Assembly: GCF_965638725.1 (NCBI RefSeq)
Contig: NC_134949.1
Span: 13,080,951 to 13,144,950, forward strand
DNA: 64,000 nucleotides
DNA from: Aptenodytes patagonicus
Lineage: Eukaryota; Chordata; Aves; Sphenisciformes; Spheniscidae
Direction of reading: 5' to 3'
Position 1 is the first letter of the stretch, and every line of letters begins with the position of its first letter. Shown here in pieces: positions 50,041-63,500 of the stretch. The notes under the pieces are model-generated. The model searched no databases. It saw nothing but the letters and a program-made list of their open reading frames with translations, and was not told the DNA's origin. Made by a program: the position numbers and the translations under genes.

Positions 50041-50683
50041 TCATAGAATAGAATCACAGAATAGTTTGGGTTGGAAGGGACCTCTAAAGGTCATCTAGTC
50101 CAAATCCCCTGCAATAAGCAGGGACATCTTCAACCAGATCAGGTTGCTCAGAGCCCCGTCCAACCTGACCTTGAATCTTTCCAGGGATAGGGCATCCACC
50201 ACCTCTCTGGGCAACCTGTGCCAGTGTTTTACCACCCTCACCGTAAAAGATTTCTTCCTTATATCTAGTCTAAATCTACCCTCTTTTAGTTTAAAACCAT
50301 TACCCCTTGCCCTATCCTAACAGGCCCTACTAGATGCTCCAAGACCTTTCACCATCTTTGGCCGTGTGATGGACTCACTCCAGTAAGTCCGTATCTTTCT
50401 TGTACTGGGGAGCCCAGAACTGGACACAGTGCTCCAGGTGCAGCCTCAGCAGTGTTGACGAGAGGAGAAGGATGACCTCTCTCAACCTGCTGGCAATGCT
50501 CTTCCTTCCAGCCCAGGATACTGTTGGCCTTTTTTTGCCATGAAGGTACACTGCTGGCTCACAGTCAGCTTGTCTACCAGAGCCCCAAGGTCCTTCTCAG
50601 CAAAGCTGCTTTCCAGCTGGTCAGCCCCCAGTATGTACCAGTGCTTGGGGTTATTCCTTCCCAGATGGAGGACTATTCTCAGA
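50041..50683 (-). mobile_element. CR1 LINE copy F, 5'-truncated
   Basis: Starts on the plus strand with the reversed octamer tail TCATAGAATAGAATCACAGA and TTGGGTTGGAAGGGACCTCT, the hallmark 3' end of avian CR1 in minus orientation. It continues through the 3' UTR into the RT C-terminus (minus frame [20 protein letters not shown], then [15 protein letters not shown]). It is about 640 bp long. The clean octamer tail suggests it is younger than its neighbours. It lies sense to RSBN1L in intron 2. Confidence 0.9.
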
Positions 50684-50945
50684 GGTATCCAGTAACAGGA
50701 CAAGAGGTAAAGGGTATAAACTGAAATAAAAGAAATTCCCTTTAAACATAAGACAACACTTTTTCACTGCAAGAGTGGTCAAATACTGATACTGGTTGTC
50801 CAGAGAGACTGTGGAGCCTCCACCCTTGGAGATACACAGAGTCTGAGAGTCCTGGGCAACCTGCTCTAGTTGACCCTGCTTTGAGCAGCAGCATTGGACT
50901 AGGTCCCTTCCAACCTCAACTACTGTACAATTCTAAGATTCAGTG
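50684..50945 (+). mobile_element. CR1 LINE copy G, 3' remainder of copy D
   Basis: Plus-orientation CR1 3' end: AACAGGACAAGAGGTAAAGG, GGTTGTCCAGAGAGACTGTG, GGACTAGGTCCCTTCCAACC, and a degenerate octamer tail AATTCTAAGATTC at about 50,929-50,941. Its start corresponds to the CR1 region a short distance downstream of where copy D stops, so D and G are most simply one element split by E and F. Confidence 0.8.
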
Positions 50946-51466
50946 GATGTACAATCAAGTGTGAGAACATGACCTTAATTATATTCCATTACAGTAAATG
51001 AAGTTGAAGAAATCAGCCAAAATTAAGACTGCCTGTTGCACATATTTTTTTATTATTTGACAAAGTTCCTGAATTATAACTCCTTAGTTATTCAGTTCTG
51101 TGTATTTAATGTTAGATGTAAAATGTGACATGGATTCACTTTTCTTCTCCACAATATATAAAATGATAACCTCCTTCAGTAACTGCAGAGATGTAGGTAT
51201 CGCCAACATTATTACTTGAAGTACTAGTCTTTACTACTACTGTATAAGCAACATTGTGGCGATAGTTATATTTTTAATCTCCAGTACCTAACTCCGTTGA
51301 CAAAAAATTAACATTTATAGTTAAGTTTTAATTTGCAACCCTCATACCAACTAATCAGGGAAAATGGCATTTAAGCTAAATGAAAAACACAGTATTAAAA
51401 CTCAGTATCCAATCACAAAGATTTTAAAGCACTGGAATGAAATACCACTACATAGTTTGAACCTAC

Positions 51467-51580
51467 CTTTCTGCAATAATTTGACCTCTCCATTTTCTTT
51501 CTTGATTTCATTCATTATTTTGTGCTTCTTCTTCTCTTTTTGCTTCTTTTCCCTTTCTTTAATTTTGTCTTTGATTTGAG
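51467..51580 (-). CDS. RSBN1L: RSBN1L exon 2
   Basis: 114 bp: two bases complete a codon from exon 1, then 37 codons and one base of a Gly codon finished in exon 3. The acceptor is GCATTTCAG and the donor AGAAAG|GTAGGT. The frame reads QIKDKIKEREKKQKEKKKHK then IMNEIKKENGEVKLLQK, a charged, probably helical or disordered stretch. It matches the DKIKDKIKE...VMNEIKKENGEVK segment of vertebrate RSBN1L. Together with exon 3 it makes the basic, nuclear-targeting part of the protein. Confidence 0.93.
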
Positions 51581-54500
51581 CTGAAATGCAAATATTTTAC
51601 CATTAAGTAAGAACGGAAAACTAGTTGTCGCATGCACGTTTCATATTACTCTTATGTAAGCTCTGTTAAGAGGATAAAAGGAGGAGTTACAAGGAAATCC
51701 CAGTACTTATAAATATAAAAAGCTAATATTTATCTGTTGCATAATCCAACATAAGCTTATTTAACTCAGACAAGTTTTGTTTCTATTATGTTAGAACTGT
51801 ATGCAACAACCCAGCATGTTAACTGTATACAGTTCACAATTTTTGCTTACTCTTACTACCCTCTGCTCTTATTTTGCATCTGTAGTCAGCTCTTATTTCT
51901 TGAAATTCAAATTACACGCACTAGATAAAAAACGAGGAAAAAAAGAGTATGGTTTGTATTTTCCTGGGTGCACATATACACTAGAAACCTCACATAACTA
52001 TCTTCACATAGTCTAAACTTAAAGGCTTTTGCAAGCAGCTCAGAATGAAGACTTAATTTGTCAGCTTCAAAGTCTTTTACATTAAGTTCACAGGCTACAG
52101 TAATGCATTAATAGCAGTAATATGTAACAGAAACACATGAAATGTGCTGTATTTACACAGCAGATATAATGCACTGGTGCTTCCCTTGCTTACCTACAAT
52201 CAGCAACAGCTTATCTGAGCAGTTTCATTATTCATTTACTTCCTTGTCAAGCCACTCCAGGTTCTTAAATCCTTGTCATACAAAAGCAGAGCCTTTAGGC
52301 ATGCTTTCTACATGAAACATACTAGACCCAGAAGAATTCCTAATTTCAAGGAGTAATCTTTTCAAGTCAAGTTTAGATTTACTTTTGAGGCCAAGCATTT
52401 ACAGAAGTCAGATTTTACTAGGCTTAGATGCACTGCAGCTAGCACATCATGCCTAGTTTCTTGGCCTGAAGCCAAGTACCTGCTCCAAGATTTTACTGGC
52501 TTCTTAACCTCCGCAGGGAAAGAGGAAATCTGATTTCAAGCTTCTACATAATGTTATGCTTCAGAATGCTTACTCAATAATACAGCTGAGAGACAATCCT
52601 GCTATTTTATTTATGGTACTTGCATTATAAACCCCACATGGAAAGAAAGAAATCCAATTACTTTTCCTCAAGCATTCACATAAATAGAAGCAGCAGGTAT
52701 CCTCACTACTAACAAATCAGAAGTATTGCTCAGAACCAAACCAAAGAAAGCCTTTAATTCTAGAAGACAATATACAGTGTCCCATAACCAAACTATTTAT
52801 AAAGCATATTAACAGTTAAACAAAAGGTGCAAAGGGTTGACAGTAATCCACATAAATGAATACTGTAACAATGACTACTGTAACAATGACTCCACAGCAT
52901 TCATATCTTTCCTTTTAGGAGTTTTCTAGTAAGGCTTGAACACTAGCCTTGAACACACTTGAACCCTAGCAGTTGTTAGGATGAAGAACATATTTTGGGA
53001 AGAGCCTAAGAAAGAAAATAAAAACCAAAAGAGATGGCAATTGAGATATGTCTGCTGTCTATCCACAGATCAAGATAAGCCGTGGGGAGAGAATAGAAAC
53101 TATGCTAGCACAAAAATAATAAGAAATAAGATAGCTGTGCTTAAAACTGTCTGGAAGTCTTAGTTCTAAGCGACTGAAACAATCATATCCAAGAACAGCC
53201 TTCTAACAGTTCAATGAGAAGAGATGACAAAGCAAATTCATCTGTATAGCAGACCATGGAATCCAAACAAGTTTTCCTAAGCAACACAAACCTGTCCTTT
53301 CCAGGAGTAGGTTAAGCAGACATGAATCTTCTCCCCCAAAAGAAACACCCAAATTGTTAATCCCCTGCAACTTAAGAAACATGAAGTAGGAAATAAGTTA
53401 TGTAACAGGAGTTTAAGTAACACTCTGAAAGCACTCACTCAGCAAGTAGGCAGTAACACCAGGCTTGATTTGTAACCTGCATTGAATGTTCAACTCAGCC
53501 AGGAGTATAATTATCATGGAAAGACCTAGATTTTATCTCCACATTTGCATAGTGTTAAGAGGCACAGTTGACTTCTGCTATCACTTATGAATCAAAGGAG
53601 GACTGAAGAGCATATACAAATGCTGAGCCTTGTTGAAAGGAGGACGAGAGAAAGACTGAAAGAATCCTTTACTGCAGGCTCATGAATAGCATCACAGGCC
53701 AATGAATCTTCCAGTTTTGTCAGAAGCAACACATAAGTAAAGACAGAGAACAAATTGAAACCTTTTAGAGAGCCTCTAGTTTATTTTCACATCTAGAAAG
53801 CAATTAGCAGAGTCAATGGTGAGACGTTCCAGACAAAAGAAACAATGGAAGTGCCCTGTGACCTCCTCCAGCAACAGCCACAAGCAAATCATACCTGAAG
53901 CAACTGCAAATACAATGTAAATGCAGCTGAGGAAGGTTTGAATTAAATTAAACTTAACTATTTCCCTTTTAGAAATCGCAGTACTATAACAAAACCAGTG
54001 TATAGCCTGAAGCAAATAAAGAACAGTTGAGAATCCCAATTTAAATGTACAAATTCTCAGGTTTCCTCCCCCAAAGCCCCCAGAACAGATAAGCAATAGA
54101 TAGTAGAGTTCTCCTTAAAAAAGCATAAATAAATATTGAAATAAAGACAAAACATAATATAATTAAAAAATCTATGTCAAAATGAGAGTCATTTCATGGA
54201 TTAACACTTGGGTCTTAATTCTCAGTTTAAATGTCCTCAGTTTATGAGTAAAAATAAGTATTTTCTAGTCTGGCTGGCAGAACTCAAACACAATTCTCAA
54301 ACAAAATTCTGCAGATTATTCTCCTCAGTGACAGATATTCCATTTCACAGCTTTCAATGGGATGCAGAGATAAAAATCAACCAAAATATTTTAAGATTTG
54401 AGTTTAATACAAAAATCTATTGCAACTTAGCTGTGCTGGCTCTGCAAAGTCAATAAATTTAGAAGCATCCAATAGTCATTACAGTCAAACATGATGAAAA

Positions 54501-57500
54501 TATGCCTATGGCACAGATATCTAACAAGGAAGGGCAAGTGCAATTCTCCAAGTACAGTCTCCATACTAACTGCTGCCACCATATAATGCTGCCCAATAAA
54601 GTTCATACAGTTCAATACAGGCTAGAGCTCTTTGGGACTTTCCAAAATGCCACAGATCAGTATCTCTGAGTGTCTTCTCTAATATAAGGTACCAATCCCC
54701 TCCAACCATACATAACTTCAGTCTAAACGTCACTTTCTCGACCAAGAAACATGAAAATTCTTCACAAAAATCCAGCCTTAAAACAAATGCCTCCAACATT
54801 AAGCAATTTACAATCTACATGTCGTAGAACAACCAACCAGTAAGTGATGTTGGCAAGGGAAAACAAGACAAAACTTGTTCTATTGAACAAGTTAAGAAAA
54901 CTTGGAGCACTTGTATAGCTTTTTTGAGGTTTACCAGTAACAGCTACGACTGATCCAAAACCTTAGGTCTCCACTTCATTTGTAGGGCAACAGCATCTCA
55001 AAGTAGTAAAAAGTAGAGAGGTGTTTATACTAATCTTTCCATGTCCACAGAATATTCTGCAATTAGCTTTCACCAATACTACTCCTAACAAATGTAAAAG
55101 AGAAAAAAAATGGCTTGAGCTGCTGAGGGAACAGGATGAAATGAGTCCCCTGGGAAATAATGCAACCCAAATGGTTAAGTGATCAGGACAAGAGAACATC
55201 AAGTACCAACAGCTATTACCTCAGTATGTCGCAGCATTGCAACTGGCACTAGAATAGTTTCAATTTTCACAATGATGAAAAACTGAAGCTTCAGAAAAGC
55301 AATTAACAAGTTTCATATGCTAATGAGGAGATAATTTGAGTTCAGAGTAAAATGAAGGGGTGATTTGACTCAAACAGGGAAGACAAGCTTTAATAAAAAG
55401 GTCTTAATTCTAAAAAAAAAAAAAACAACCATATATAAACATACCAGTGACTAGAAGCTAAAGTCTGATATCCCTAGTCTGTAAATGATCACACTACAGT
55501 TCTTTTTTTGGTAAACAAAGGCACAAGTTAGTCACAGGAACAACTTACCAAACAGTTGTGGTCCATTATTGGAACTTTTTCCACAAGGGTGTGGGTATTT
55601 TGTTTTGGTGTGCATTTGTTTGTTTGGTGGTGGTTTGGAATTTTTAAAGAAGTCCTAGTCTAAATAAAAGGTTTAATTAAGGAATAGGCACAGCATCTGT
55701 TCTGCAGGAAATCACGAAAACATTTACAGTAACTCTTTCAAAATTCATCGTTATACAGTATTTTTAAGTGAAGCCACCTAAGCATATTTACATTTCAATA
55801 ACTGTTTTTCCATTTTAGTAGATATTAAAAAAACCACAAAACAAAAACATTCCAGCAATATAAACTTCAGTTTTAGTTAAACTGAGTTATTTGCTCTCTC
55901 CCTTTTAACAAAGTTATTCTGGTAAGGGATAATCAAGAGATTAGTCAGGTACTGAATATGAGGATTTATCTAACATTTCGTCTGTTTGTTGTTTTTTTTT
56001 TTTGTGGGTGGGTTTTTTTTTTATTATTGGATCAACACAGACACAAAAAATTCCTCTTATGTCTGCTCTACCTTGAAAAGGGAGAAAATACCAAATCTTA
56101 AAAGTTGGTATCCCAATTCTTCCAACGAGAGAAAAAGTCAATCATGATGCCATGAATCACATCTGAAGCTACAGAAAATAATACTTAATAGCCATAAGAT
56201 ACCAACAAAAAAATGCAATGAAGCAAGTCTCTCTGGGAAAATACCAGTTCCTCTACTACAGATTTAAATTAACACTTTGTTTCATCAGCAAATCACTCAT
56301 ACAAAAATCCTTAATCTTAAAATCATCCAAAACCCTAAGCAATGCACTGGCTCTCAGCTTGGCCAGAACACAGCTGGATGACTGATGTCTCTGTTTCTAC
56401 TCACTCTATTGTATCGAGACAGTTGATAGCTAGCTCTCCTTAGCCCAATGCCTACTACTGCTGCAACAGCTTCATTATGACATTCAACACCCAAAGAAGT
56501 CAGTGGTCCTCAAAACATTATCTTATTGTTCATTTGATGAATTTTAGGGACTAGCTCCAAAGAGTAGATGATATATTCAGGTCTCTTCACATTAATCCAT
56601 ATTTTCCACTGTGTTTTTAACAGCTACATTAGGGACAATTATGACTAAAACACAGTAATTATTACATACAAACTTTTCATATACATACAAACATTACTGT
56701 GGCATAGTAACCCTTAGAGTCTTCTCACATCATTGCTCATTGTACTACGTGCTCTTCTTGCACACACAGACTTCCTATTCCTTTACATACCTCTACATAC
56801 ACTAAAACTAAAAGCCAAAAGTTTGAAGTAATTTGTATCCCAGGGTAAAGATGTAAGAACCCTGTATCTTTTAATGAAGTTTTTCCTCCTATCAAAATGC
56901 ACTTTTGCTTTATATGCTTTTGACAGAGAAATACACTGCTCAGGAAATAACTGGCCACAGACTAAACAGAGTTTGTAAATACTCCCTACTAGAGTTAAAA
57001 TAAAAAAATAAATTTCAAGCACATTAGGAATCAGCTATGGAAAGTCCAATAAGAGTTAGGCTTGCTCCTTAGCTTTCAAGCTCTGCTGCCTGAAGAAAAA
57101 AGTCTCTATTATTATAGAGTTATTTTTTACTCTGCTAAATAAGCCAATGCCACGTGTAAACTTTTTAAAAATACAGAGTTCTGCAGGAATAAGTATCCCA
57201 CCTTGGAGGAAATACAACACCCAAGGAATGAAGAGATTTCTAGATGTCTCACTCAAGTTCACAATATGAGTGTCATCACAAAGTCCATATTCTTTGGTTT
57301 TAATGAATGAAATGCAGCAACAGCAGTATATTAAAAAAAAAAGTGCTACATACAGACAGGAAGAATTCCATTACGAAGACGTGTTCCACCTCACCTTCCT
57401 AAATGGCATCTGAAGAATGTTTTCACTTTACAGTGAATCCACACGATTAACTGAATTAATTCAGAGTGATATGCATACTTCCTCCTCAAATCCAAAAGCT

Positions 57501-60500
57501 TCTACTGTTTCTGGATATTGGGTTAAGTACATAAATAAAAGAAATGGAATACGTACTGTATTTATAAGGTAAACAGCCATTTACAACTAAAGACTACAGA
57601 AAAAGTTTTCTGTTTCCTAACTAGGTAGATAACTGCAATCATTATGAGAAGGTATTTCCTAAGTAGTAAATAAAGGAACACAAATTCATCGACCACACCA
57701 TTCAGATTTCAGAAATTTAACCAGATCTTTGCCTCTATTGTAAGCTTTCTACAGACAAAAAGGTAAATCAAGTGCATAGAGAACGAGTCAGGTGGGAAAT
57801 GCTCTGTAGTAGATTACATGCAACATGGTCACCGTCACATTGTGAAATTTGCACATTGAAGCCGATGCAGGAGCTCGAGCAAGTCAGTTTCAGCACTGAA
57901 AGAGGCAAGCTTTACAACCTTGTCAGATGCCAAAAGTTGCAGCTGCTTTGCATCAGTTTTCCAGATGGTAACCCACATTAGTAGTCAGTCATAGATTATG
58001 TTCAAAGTATTCTGCCTCTCTCTCCTTCCTTTGATTTAAGGGCTGTCACTGCACATCAGGCAAAATATTTACAAACTGCTGCTAACGGACACCATCAATA
58101 TGGTTAACACCAACAGTACTGTAACTGAAGGGAAGGGGGAGGAGGAGGGGAGTACAAGAACATCAGTCACCATTTCCTCCATCGGCACTCTCCTCCCTTT
58201 ATACAAATACCCATAAAAATAAAACCTCAAGAAGCCATGTTTATCTGGTTATGCAGATACGTGAAGTACGTTTAACACCACTATGTTAACGGTTTTGACA
58301 CCTGCACTTTTATTAAATCACACAAGGTACACTGTAGAGCAGGCCTGCTAACTTAATGAACATGAAAAAACCCATACAGTATTTCTGACACCCAAAGAAG
58401 AAACCCACCACACGATAGCTTTCTCATTCCAATAACCAGGAATATTTGGCTGACATTCCTTTCAGTAATTAAAGTTTAAAATCCAAGATATGACTAAAGA
58501 AATGCCCTTACCAGCCAAAAACATTTCCCCAAGCCCTCCAGTGAATGGGAAGGAAGATAGACCCCTTTCAGAATCAAAACACTTCCAAGAAATGTAAATC
58601 GAATCTTTGCAACTCCTCTAATCTTTACACTTCTAAAGTAGACCTTCTACATGCAGAACTGAATGAGCCAAGTTTAACCTCAAGCGCTGGGGAGTTGCAT
58701 CAGAAATCGGTAGTGGAGAACGCGACAGCTGCAAACAAGGCCTCTACAAGAGGTTTCAGATCTGATGTTTCAGCATACTGGTCTTGTTTCAACTAAAAAA
58801 ATATATTTATTATTCTACAACCAGAATAAGTTTCTGCAGCATAAGTTACACACAGAGCTGGATTCTGGGGTACAGGAGGGGCTTTCTTTGTTCTCCAGTT
58901 TAGAAAATGAAAGATTTTGTTCTGTCTAGCAAAGCTTCACGGTTATTTCATAGAAATGAAAAGGAGACAAGGTCCCTCAGGAGAAAGATACACTCCAAAT
59001 TCATCTCAACATTGCATGTTTACATTAATGTCACTATCAGCTCTCAAACCTAAACTGCTTATAAATCATAAACATCCAAAGAAATTTGAGAAGTCCCTCT
59101 TCCTCTTGTATACCACACTTAAAACTCTAAACACTTTCTAGACATTGCTGATTACAGTGGAGTATCTAAACAGAAATATATTAAAGAATTCAGAAGAGAG
59201 CGATCAAGAGGCCTCATAAGCATGCAAATGACTGCTGAATTTAAGGCATTTGGCAGGGGGAAGTGAGTCAAGCCACACAGTACCAAAAAAAAAAAAGCAA
59301 AGGAAATAGAAGTAAACAGAAGAAGGAAATGTTTAGCAGAAGAAAAGACAACCTAACTAGCAAGATGTATGGTGCCAGCTCTAAAGAAGAGGAAAAGAAG
59401 AAGATCCAAAACTCACTCCAACCAACTTCAGTAAGTCAGACTATGAAATGAGCATCCTTCCCGATGAAAACCAAACTTAACAAGCCCGAAAAGTGCAATT
59501 TCTTGACAGCTTGAAACCCAGAAGTGTCATGCAGCCCAAAGCAACAAAGTTGTCAGAAGAATCACTAGTAAATGCCCACCTAAAATCTGATCTATCATTC
59601 AAAGACAGCAGGAGAAAGAAAGGGAAAGAAAAAAAGAAAAAAGAAGACTGGAAATAAAAACAAGAGCTATAGTACTATGTTCTGCTTTCTTGCTCATACT
59701 GGGAACCCCCATCTGCAAGTTAAAAATACCAGTCTCATTTTGTAATTGCTTGCATACTAAGGTAATCTTATCAGCAAATGGATCATTGAAGAAAAAAAAT
59801 AGAGGGAAAGGGAAATTGTACACAGAAATGGCAAGAAAAACAGAAGAGATGGTTCATGCATCTGGATCACACCTTACAGCAAGTCTACGGACCAAGACAA
59901 AAAACTTTGGGCAGGCATCGTCTGATGAAGTGGGGAGTGGCTGAGCTGAGCTTTGCACTATTAAGAAAACAATTTCAGCTATGAACTGCTAGAGCAGAGT
60001 ATCAGTTAAATGGCTAACTGAATCAGTATAGTCATAAACTCAAACAGCAATAATTTCTGTCAGATTCACACCATGTTTTAAAACAAAAATAGTTACACAA
60101 CTTTTAATTCCACTATCAGAATGTACTTGACAAGTAAACTTTAAGTTTATTTTAAACAGCCTAAGCCTCACATCTGCAGGATAAATCATGCATATGGTAA
60201 AATGGTCTTCCAGGTTCTCTGCATGCTAGATCGTCATCTCAGAAGGGTTCACTCAACTGCATTCATTTAACTGAAGCACAAGCTCTAAGGCCTGGTTATG
60301 ACTCTGCAAGTTAAAATGTCCTTCCAATGAATTAAAAGACCAGAGAAATCTGTAAATGAAGACTTGTTCAAGAAAGAAAATACAAAAATTTTGAAGAGCT
60401 TTAAATACATCATCCATCTTGGCTATAAACAAGCTTAACGTCTTCCTATCACTTAGGAGAAAAAGGTAAGTGCCTCAAAACTAGGCTCTCTTACCTAGTA

Positions 60501-63500
60501 ATCACTATTGCAAGCAAAGGACAAACATCAGCTCCTATAATCAGCTTTTTTGAGTGGCAGGAGAAAAAGCTTCTCAGTTTCCTCCTCAGTGTCAATATCC
60601 CTTATCATCATCAAAGCAATTAAACTAGCATTGGGAAAATACTATTGGTACTACTTAAAGTCCTATGATGACAGTTTTCCAAGTCCAGATCTCACATTCA
60701 TTCACCCCGCATCACTGCAGGGTGAGTCCCTGTATTACCTTGTCTACACCACAATCCCATGAAACAAATTTTGCCAGTCTTCCCCCTGATCTCCCTAGCT
60801 TCATTCCTCATTTTCTCCAGTACCAAGGTCTGTGCAGGCCCTCCCTCTCTCGCACCAGGGTAAAGCTTTTTCTCTGAGCGTTGTAACTGCTATATGTAAC
60901 AGAGTATGCACACACCTCACTGATTAGAAACGCGACTCCTCCCAATTCATAGACACTGGCACCCTTATCAGTACGAAGTTCAACTGGGAATTCCACTCCA
61001 TCCCATGAACCCATGTGCAATGCATCTCCACTCCAGCTGCAAAGAGGAAGATGGAGTTTTTCCATCTTCAGAGCCTCAAAATGATCAAGGAAATCTCACC
61101 CATTTCGCCTGCTTATCTTTAGACAATTCTGCCTCTTTCAGAGACTTCTGCACCTCTAGTCTCCTTATCTGCACAATTTTCTTTCTGTCAGGTGCAACAC
61201 TCCTATGTGTATCACTTCTGAATGCTATGAGAGAAAAAACAATCAATACTGTCAATTCCATGTTGCTGCTCATTTTCCATAGCACCAAAAGCAAAAAGGT
61301 TGTCTAACTGCAGACACCAGGGAAAGGAGACTGCACTTGCCTGCATTAGGTTGATTTTTAGAAAGTATTACCAGCTGCACATATGACAGCTCCTATGAAC
61401 TCATCTTATTACACTTAAAGGGTCATATTTTATTCCTACTTTCCCCCTATATATTCTGTGTGTGCAAGCCTCTCAGTTGTTTGGGTTGTGGGTTGGTTTG
61501 GGTTTTTTTTTTTTTATATACAAAATCCTCTAAATTCACCCTGATATCATATCTGTAGGCTGCCTAAATTTTTCACTCTCCTTCTATCCTACCCTTCCTC
61601 TAACCTTCCTTGCCTTTTCTACAGCACCTCCGTATACATCTTTTGCCCCAAAACAAAATCAGAATCACCTCCCTCTTACACAGCTCTTGTATGCCATCTC
61701 CTCCCTCTTTCATGTCAGTATCTCAAATTCACTTATTCACTGCTGCAACCAGAGTCCCTACGGTATCTTCTCCTAGTCTATGCCACAGTCCCAGCAATCC
61801 CAAAGCACAAGTTCTGTTCCACCCTCCCACCCTAATATATCATTCTTAGTTTTCCTCTGTACTTAGGATTCTGCATGCCCCCCCGCAGTCATTCTTTTCT
61901 CCCTGCATCGTAACTGCATTTCTCCTTTCCTCTGTGAAAAGTAAATTATTCACAGGATTAACAGCACAAACCTGTTCTTCAATCTACAGTCAAATACAGA
62001 ATCACTTTAAAAAGGCTGGCTGCTCTCAGCAGAAGACTCAGTGCATCTTTCACTTTCTTACAGCCTTCTCTGCAAAAATATACAGTTTAATGAATTTAAA
62101 GTTTTTCATTTATATAGAAAACTACGCCACAAGATTTTAGCTATAGAAACCACTTCCTCTAAACAGAAATCTGGAAACCCAGATGCATCATTTGCCTTGG
62201 AAAATGTTATTTGCCTGTACTTAGGTTTTCAAGAAATAAATGAAAGGTAAAAAGATCTGTTCTGAGCAAACAGCAACTAAAAAGTCAAGTACTTGTGCCT
62301 ATCAGTATGTAAGTTCTGAGAAAATATCCTTTCCAGATACAAGGTGCAGAATCTCCTCTTTAAAAGACAAATCACTGCTTCCAGGAGGGTTGAATTAACA
62401 ATTATTCAGTTGACACCATCAGTGTCATCATTTTTTTTACCAACGTGCAAAAAACATTTCATGCTGTTATTGTAATACTGTTCTCGGAGTTATTAACATG
62501 ATTGTGTAACACTGGTAAGACACTTTGACGATCTGAGTGAATATGGTTATTATTTCCATAGCTTTGCTAGAAAGATATTGGGCGAGTTTCTTAGCGGCTA
62601 TCCTTGAAGACAAGAAGGCTTCAACAACATCAAACGTGTACTGAGTATCATTTCTGAAGACTTTTCCTAAGTCATCTTTTGGACAGGAACAAGAAAAAAA
62701 ACTAAAATGAAATACTTGAAAGCACTGAAATGACATACTTAAAGCCCACTTGTACACCAGCAATCAAGATCCCAAGAACAAAATAATACGTGCACCATGC
62801 TGACCAAAAAGAACAAGTGAAGAAAAGAAAAACTCAAAGGTAAGCGAATCAGAGACTAAGATACTAGTGGAAAATGCAGTAAGACAGGCAGACAACATAA
62901 TCAATAGACAAAAAGGCATACTGTTATTAATAATTGTTCTCTACAAGCCTGGCTCATCCTGTAAGTACAGGTATAGACCACAATCAAAGTAACCTAAGCC
63001 TACATAACAGCTATAATTTATCTTCCCTTTGAAAGAAAGGAAACTTGCTTAAACTAGGTAATGGAGTGAATGTTTCAAGTTCTTTGTATTTCAGTAAATG
63101 CAAAAGCACCAACATCTGGTTTAAGGTGACTGGAGACTGGGAAAGCATACACCAGAAATAAAAGCATATATTCTTATATTGTCTTCATATATTCATGTAT
63201 TGCCTTTTACTTCCTAAGCATCTACTGTTGATCACAGTCAGCAAGAATCTAGCCTAATACCTTGTCTTACCTGGTATGGCCATTTTTGTCCAGCCTTATT
63301 AATAAACTAACCCAGCACTCCTCCCCTTCTCCTGAAGGCCTCGAGCATTTCTTAGGAGATTTTTAGCCCAGTGATCTTGAGGAAATAAAGGAAACCTAAA
63401 GCAGCAATTAAATGAGACTTCAAAAGTCTAAGTACCTAAATTTTAACTGCATGCTCTCTAGTACTCGATGACTTAGCCTGTAAAAATTAATAGTCCAATA

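Larger units (their letters stand above)
36910..51466 (-). other. RSBN1L: RSBN1L intron 2
   Basis: 14.6-kb AT-rich intron. It holds A-rich low-complexity tracts near 37,438-37,510, 44,590-44,645 and 47,520-47,575, an AT-only tract near 44,755-44,815, a CR1 tail at about 39,755, a possible DNA-transposon end near 43,671 and the nested CR1 cluster at 48,855-50,945. No additional exon is supported. Confidence 0.8.

Noticed and set aside
57772-57981. 69-codon plus-strand frame with balanced composition in intron 1
   Set aside because: It is antisense to RSBN1L, has no splice context I can support and no family resemblance; its length is within chance for a window this size.
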